Assembly (NCBI GenBank): GCA_964451955.1 | Contig: CAYVKG010000005.1 | Location: 1-64,000 of the forward strand | Direction of reading: 5' to 3' | DNA: 64,000 nt | DNA from: JAPLNB01 sp964451955 | GTDB taxonomy: Bacteria; Planctomycetota; Phycisphaerae; Tepidisphaerales; Tepidisphaeraceae | Part shown: piece by piece, positions 60,442 to 64,000 of the stretch | Layout: each line of letters opens with the position of its first letter | Position numbering within the stretch: the first letter of the stretch is position 1 | Program-made: the position numbers and the translations under genes | Notes under the pieces: generated by a model | Seen by the model: only the letters and a program-made list of their open reading frames with translations | Database searches by the model: none | What the model was told of the DNA's origin: nothing

Positions 60442-62451
60442 ATGAAGACGAGCATCGAATGGTTGGGCGACTTCCTTCCGGGGCCGCTGGATCCCAAACT
60501 GGCGGGTGACGCCCTGACGCATGGCGGGTTGCCCGTCGAGGTCTACGAGCGGGTGGGCGATGATACCGTTCTCGACGTGGAAGTGACCAGCAACCGGGGC
60601 GACTGCCTGTCGCATCTTGGCATTGCCCGCGAACTGGGCGCACTGCTGAAGAGGGAGGTGCGCGGCGTGCACGCCGAGGTTGCTGAGTCCGCTGAACGGG
60701 CTGACGCCGCCACCCGTGTGGACATTCAGGCGCTCGATCTGTGTCCCCATTACACGGCCAGAGTCCTCCGCAACGTCAGGATCGGACCCAGTCCCGCGTG
60801 GATGGTGCGGCGGCTTGAGGCCATCGGCTGCCGGGCCATCAACAATGTGGTGGATGTCACGAACTATGTGATGTTCGAGATGGGCCAGCCTCTGCACGCG
60901 TTCGATTTTGACCGCCTGAAGGAACGGCGGATCGTGGTCCGGCGAGCACGGGATGGAGAGACGATCGTGAGTATCGACGGGCACGAGCGGCGACTCACGG
61001 CGGAGATGCTCGTCATTGCCGACGCCTTTCGGCCCGTCGCACTGGCCGGAGTCATGGGCGGTAAAGAGAGCGAAGTGGGGGAGGCCACCGTGAATGTGCT
61101 TCTTGAGTCGGCACGGTTTGATCCGCTGTGTGTCAGGAAGACCGCAAGACGGCTGGCGATGATGAGCGACAGCTCGTATCGGTTTGAGCGGTCGATCGAT
61201 CCGACGCTGCCCGAGCGGGCGAGCCTGCGAGCGGCGCAGTTGATGCTGGAAACCGCTGGCGGGGAATTGCTGGCAGGAATGGCGGTGGGGGGGCGGAGTG
61301 GTTACGAACGCAAGACGCTGGCGCTCAGGCTCTCCAAGCTGAAAGCCGTGCTCGGCATTGAACTGCCGCCCGACCAGGTGGTCGATGCGCTTGGCCGCCT
61401 TCAGTTGAATCCGGTGCTTCAGGCAGACGTTGTTCAGGTGACTGTTCCCAGTTGGCGACTCGATCTGAACATTGAAGTCGATCTGGTTGAGGAAGTGGCC
61501 AGGGTCATTGGATACGGGCAGATACCCGTGCGCGAAGAGATATCCATCCGGGCCGCCGGCGCGGACCCGGATGCGGCCACGACGGAGGCTATTCGGTCAA
61601 CACTGGTCGGCGCGGGGTATTTCGAGTCGATTACGGTCACGTTTGTCAGCGACCAGGTGCTTTCGGATTTCTTAGCACCGGAGGCCAAGAGGCTTCTCCG
61701 GGCCGATGCCACGGTCCGGCGCGATAATGCGCACCTTAGGCCGAGCATTCTGCCTGGACTGCTTGAGGCCGTGCGACGGAATGAGACCGTCGGAACGATG
61801 GGGGCCAGGCTGTTCGAGATCGGATCGACCTTCTGGAGCGATGAAACCGGCAAGGCAGTCGAGAAGCGAAGATTGGCGATAGTGGGGAGCGCCGATTACC
61901 GGGAGGTTCGCGGAACCGTCGAGGAATTGCTGAGCCGCTTGAACGCCGATCGTCATTTGAGAGTCGTACCGGATGCGCGTGCCGGGTTTTCTCCGGGCGC
62001 ATGCGGTCGAATCGAGTGGGGTGGCAGAGTCATGGGGTACGTCGGGCGTGTCGATCGGGCAGTGGCCGACAAGTTGGGCCTCCGCGAACCTCCCGCCGCG
62101 GCCGAACTCGATCTGAGCGAGCTGTTTGCCGGAATGCAGCATGTGCCGCAGTTGCATGCCCTGCCCAAGTACCCGGCGGTCAGGCGTGATCTGTCGCTCG
62201 TGCTCAAAGACGCGACCCGGTTCGAAGAGGTTGATGCCGTGATCCGAGGCGCGGAACCCGAGAACCTGGAAGATGTCGAGTACGTGACCACGTACCGCGG
62301 CAAGCCCCTCGATGCCGGTACCAAGAGTGTGACGGTCACCCTCGTGTTCCGCTCGAGCCAGACCACCTTAACTGGCGAACAGGTCGAGGGATCGGTGGGG
62401 AAGGTGGTGGCGGCGGCGAAACAGAGACTCGGGGCGACGATCAGAGTGTGA
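60442..62451 (+). CDS. pheT: Phenylalanyl-tRNA synthetase beta subunit, short form
   Basis: Beta subunit of the heterotetrameric PheRS. At 669 residues it is about 130 shorter than typical PheT. After MKTSIEWLGDFLPG the chain goes almost straight to LDVEVTSNRGDCLSH, so the N-terminal EMAP-II/OB tRNA-binding domain is missing. Editing (B3/B4), B5 and core domains are present, with INNVVDVTNYVMFE and YRFERSIDPTLP. The C-terminal FDX-ACB anticodon-binding domain starts near LPKYPAVRRDLSLVL. pheS is not adjacent; the upstream gene is divergent. Confidence 0.93.
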   Translation: MKTSIEWLGDFLPGPLDPKLAGDALTHGGLPVEVYERVGDDTVLDVEVTSNRGDCLSHLGIARELGALLKREVRGVHAEVAESAERADAATRVDIQALDLCPHYTARVLRNVRIGPSPAWMVRRLEAIGCRAINNVVDVTNYVMFEMGQPLHAFDFDRLKERRIVVRRARDGETIVSIDGHERRLTAEMLVIADAFRPVALAGVMGGKESEVGEATVNVLLESARFDPLCVRKTARRLAMMSDSSYRFERSIDPTLPERASLRAAQLMLETAGGELLAGMAVGGRSGYERKTLALRLSKLKAVLGIELPPDQVVDALGRLQLNPVLQADVVQVTVPSWRLDLNIEVDLVEEVARVIGYGQIPVREEISIRAAGADPDAATTEAIRSTLVGAGYFESITVTFVSDQVLSDFLAPEAKRLLRADATVRRDNAHLRPSILPGLLEAVRRNETVGTMGARLFEIGSTFWSDETGKAVEKRRLAIVGSADYREVRGTVEELLSRLNADRHLRVVPDARAGFSPGACGRIEWGGRVMGYVGRVDRAVADKLGLREPPAAAELDLSELFAGMQHVPQLHALPKYPAVRRDLSLVLKDATRFEEVDAVIRGAEPENLEDVEYVTTYRGKPLDAGTKSVTVTLVFRSSQTTLTGEQVEGSVGKVVAAAKQRLGATIRV

Positions 62452-62491
62452 TCTGTCGATACGGCGAGCCGACTCGCAGATCATTGGCGAC

Positions 62492-63295
62492 TCACGCCCG
62501 TTTCTTTTCGATCGCGGCAAGAAAACGCCCAATTGCCTCGCTCAGCAGAGCAGGTTGCTCCATTGGCGTCATGTGACCGGATTCGGGGATGATTGCCACG
62601 TGTGAGCAGGGAATGCGGCTGGCTGTTTCCTTTGCCAGCGAAGGGGGGGTCAGGCCATCCTCCTCGCCAGCCACAAGCAGCGTGGGAACTCGGATTGACT
62701 GCAGTCGCGGGCGGTAATCGTCACGGTCGCGCATCGCGGTCAGAGCGTCTTGGATTGTCTGCGCCGGGCAGGCTTCCATGATCTGTCGGAGATTGGCGAC
62801 AATTCCGGGGCGGCGCTGATCGGCTGTGTCGGCAAGCAGTTTCGGCAGCATCTGATCGGCAATAGCTCTGGAACCAGACGCACGGACCAGTTCGATCATC
62901 TTGTTGCGGTTCTGTCTGCCCTCGGGGCTGTCGGCTTCCGCTCGCGTGTCAATCAGCATCAGGCCCAGCAGGTCCCCCGGATACTGAGACTCAAAGGCAA
63001 GCGCGACATAGCCGCCCATCGACAGACCGCCGAGCACGCACGGCAACGCGTCAATCTGGATGAGCAACTGCCTGATCTCGTCGGCCAGCGACACAATGCT
63101 GAATGGTCTGGCAACAGGGCTTCTGCCGAAGCCGGGGAAGTCAGGGGCGATGACCCGAAACCGATTGCTTAGCGAGTCCAACTGTGCGTTCCAGATGCGA
63201 AGGTCGAACGGGAACCCATGAAGCAGAACCACCGGCAAACCGCGACCTCGTTCGATGTAATGCAGGCGCACTCCAGAGGGTATTCGTGTTGGCAT
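62492..63295 (-). CDS. Alpha/beta hydrolase
   Basis: A 267-residue alpha/beta-hydrolase-fold enzyme. It has the oxyanion-region HGFPFD, nucleophile elbow GGLSMGGYV (Ser), acid Asp in GEEDGLTPP and His in PESGHMTPMEQP, a complete triad. It is close to the carboxylesterase/3-oxoadipate enol-lactonase group; the substrate is unknown. GGGGAC abuts the ATG at 63295, which lies 32 bases after the ligA stop. Confidence 0.85.
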   Translation of the reverse strand: MPTRIPSGVRLHYIERGRGLPVVLLHGFPFDLRIWNAQLDSLSNRFRVIAPDFPGFGRSPVARPFSIVSLADEIRQLLIQIDALPCVLGGLSMGGYVALAFESQYPGDLLGLMLIDTRAEADSPEGRQNRNKMIELVRASGSRAIADQMLPKLLADTADQRRPGIVANLRQIMEACPAQTIQDALTAMRDRDDYRPRLQSIRVPTLLVAGEEDGLTPPSLAKETASRIPCSHVAIIPESGHMTPMEQPALLSEAIGRFLAAIEKKRA

Positions 63296-63327
63296 GTCCC
63301 CTTTATTCCATTCTGCGCAACGAATTG

Positions 63328-64000
63328 TCAATTCCGTGGGGCCGATGCAACGCCGCCGATCCTGGCTGTGAATTCCGCTTCGCTGAGCACGGGGATGCCA
63401 AGCATCTTGGCCTTGCTTAGCTTGCTGCCCGCGGACTCTCCGGCGACGACGAAGCTGGTCTTCTTGCTCACGCTGCCAGCGGCCTTTCCGCCTAGCCTGA
63501 CGATCAGTTCCTCGATCTGTTTGCGGTCGAAATGCTGAAGCGTTCCGGTGACGACGATGGTCTGGCCTGCAAGCGGCTGGTTGGCGCTGGCCGGCTTCTC
63601 CATCGTCGGGTTGATTCCGACGGCCTGGAGCTGACGGATGATTTCCTGCCCGGATTCGCTGTGGAAGAAGCCGTGAACAGACTCGGCGATGGTCGGGCCG
63701 ATTTCGTTCACACTCGAGAGTTCGTCCCGGGTGGCGTTGCCAATGGCGTCGAGCGAACCGAAATGGACGGCCAGCACATGCGCGACTCGCCCACCGACGT
63801 GGCGTATGCCCAGCCCTGCCAGCAGACGATCCAGGTCTCTGCTGCGGCTTGCCGCGATACCCTCGACCACGTTCTGCGCGCTCTTCTGACCCATTCGCTC
63901 AAGACCGGCGAGCTGGTCCTTAGTCAACCGGTACAGATCCGCATAGGTCTTGACAAGTCCCCCATCGACAAGCTGGTCAACCAGCGCTTCGCCGAGGTTC
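63328..64000 (-). CDS. ligA: NAD-dependent DNA ligase LigA, C-terminal part
   Basis: The start lies beyond the right edge of the window. The visible 224 residues hold the end of the ligase. The helix-hairpin-helix domain runs from near LTKDQLAGLERMGQKSAQN to LDRLLAGLGIRHVGGRVA and NEIGPTIAESVHGF. The C-terminal BRCT domain has LAGQTIVVTGTLQHFDRKQIEE and KTSFVVAGESAGSKL. The enzyme seals nicks using NAD. Confidence 0.93.
   Translation of the reverse strand, partial: NLGEALVDQLVDGGLVKTYADLYRLTKDQLAGLERMGQKSAQNVVEGIAASRSRDLDRLLAGLGIRHVGGRVAHVLAVHFGSLDAIGNATRDELSSVNEIGPTIAESVHGFFHSESGQEIIRQLQAVGINPTMEKPASANQPLAGQTIVVTGTLQHFDRKQIEELIVRLGGKAAGSVSKKTSFVVAGESAGSKLSKAKMLGIPVLSEAEFTARIGGVASAPRN

Overview
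The window looks like chromosomal DNA of a planctomycete, most likely class Phycisphaerae. The evidence is a GC-rich genome, a PEP-CTERM/dockerin secreted protein, a giant secreted protein with an N-terminal LESR motif, DUF2961 (GH172) proteins, a DksA-like protein with a decayed zinc finger next to lspA, and a PheT lacking its EMAP-type domain. This is inference from gene content; there is no rRNA here. Housekeeping-like promoters in the window resemble TTGACx-17-TAGAAT.

Layout. 1-3.1 kb: 3' part of a PEP-CTERM/dockerin protein carrying a perfect 293-bp internal duplication. 3.1-7.3 kb (minus): sdhB, psd, pssA, gltX. 7.5-13.3 kb (minus): a PilM/PilN fusion, a PilO-like protein and a large membrane-anchored protein of unknown function. 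13.8-17.7 kb: mtaB-dtd, a sugar-phosphate isomerase-like gene and a GNAT gene with a probably leaderless promoter. 17.8-21.3 kb (minus): a candidate small RNA, then pepQ-accB-accC. 21.7-26.7 kb (plus): a DUF3592/arrestin-like pair, dapL, folK, panC, with a second candidate small RNA antisense in the gap before dapL. 26.8-28.0 kb: a lipoprotein with a putative hydrolase barrel. 28.1-42.9 kb (minus): a 16-gene run from an ECF sigma factor, anti-sigma factor and two small periplasmic proteins through gspE-F-G-H-I-J-K-L-M-C-D to a lipoprotein and terminator. 43.7-48.1 kb: a 1449-residue surface protein. 48.3-55.3 kb (minus): a TPR metallopeptidase, a GH172 lipoprotein and a papain-like peptidase fused to GH172. 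55.4-57.7 kb (plus): a class V aminotransferase and a retron. 57.7-60.1 kb (minus): dksA-like, lspA, ribD. 60.4-64 kb: pheT (plus), an alpha/beta hydrolase and the 3' part of ligA (minus).

The most notable system is the retron at 56.55-57.66 kb. Its reverse transcriptase has the retron-diagnostic NAxxH and VTG motifs plus YADD. The 200 bases upstream fold as expected for msr-msd: a1/a2 pairing, an AGC branch site, an msr hairpin with a UUU loop and a long msd hairpin. No effector gene sits beside it, so it looks like a stand-alone retron in a planctomycete.

The type II secretion operon may be under its own ECF sigma/anti-sigma switch, linking envelope sensing to secretion of the large surface proteins and glycan-active enzymes encoded around it. 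The pilM-O cluster is a second, separate pilus-like machinery. A prepilin peptidase for either system is not in the window.
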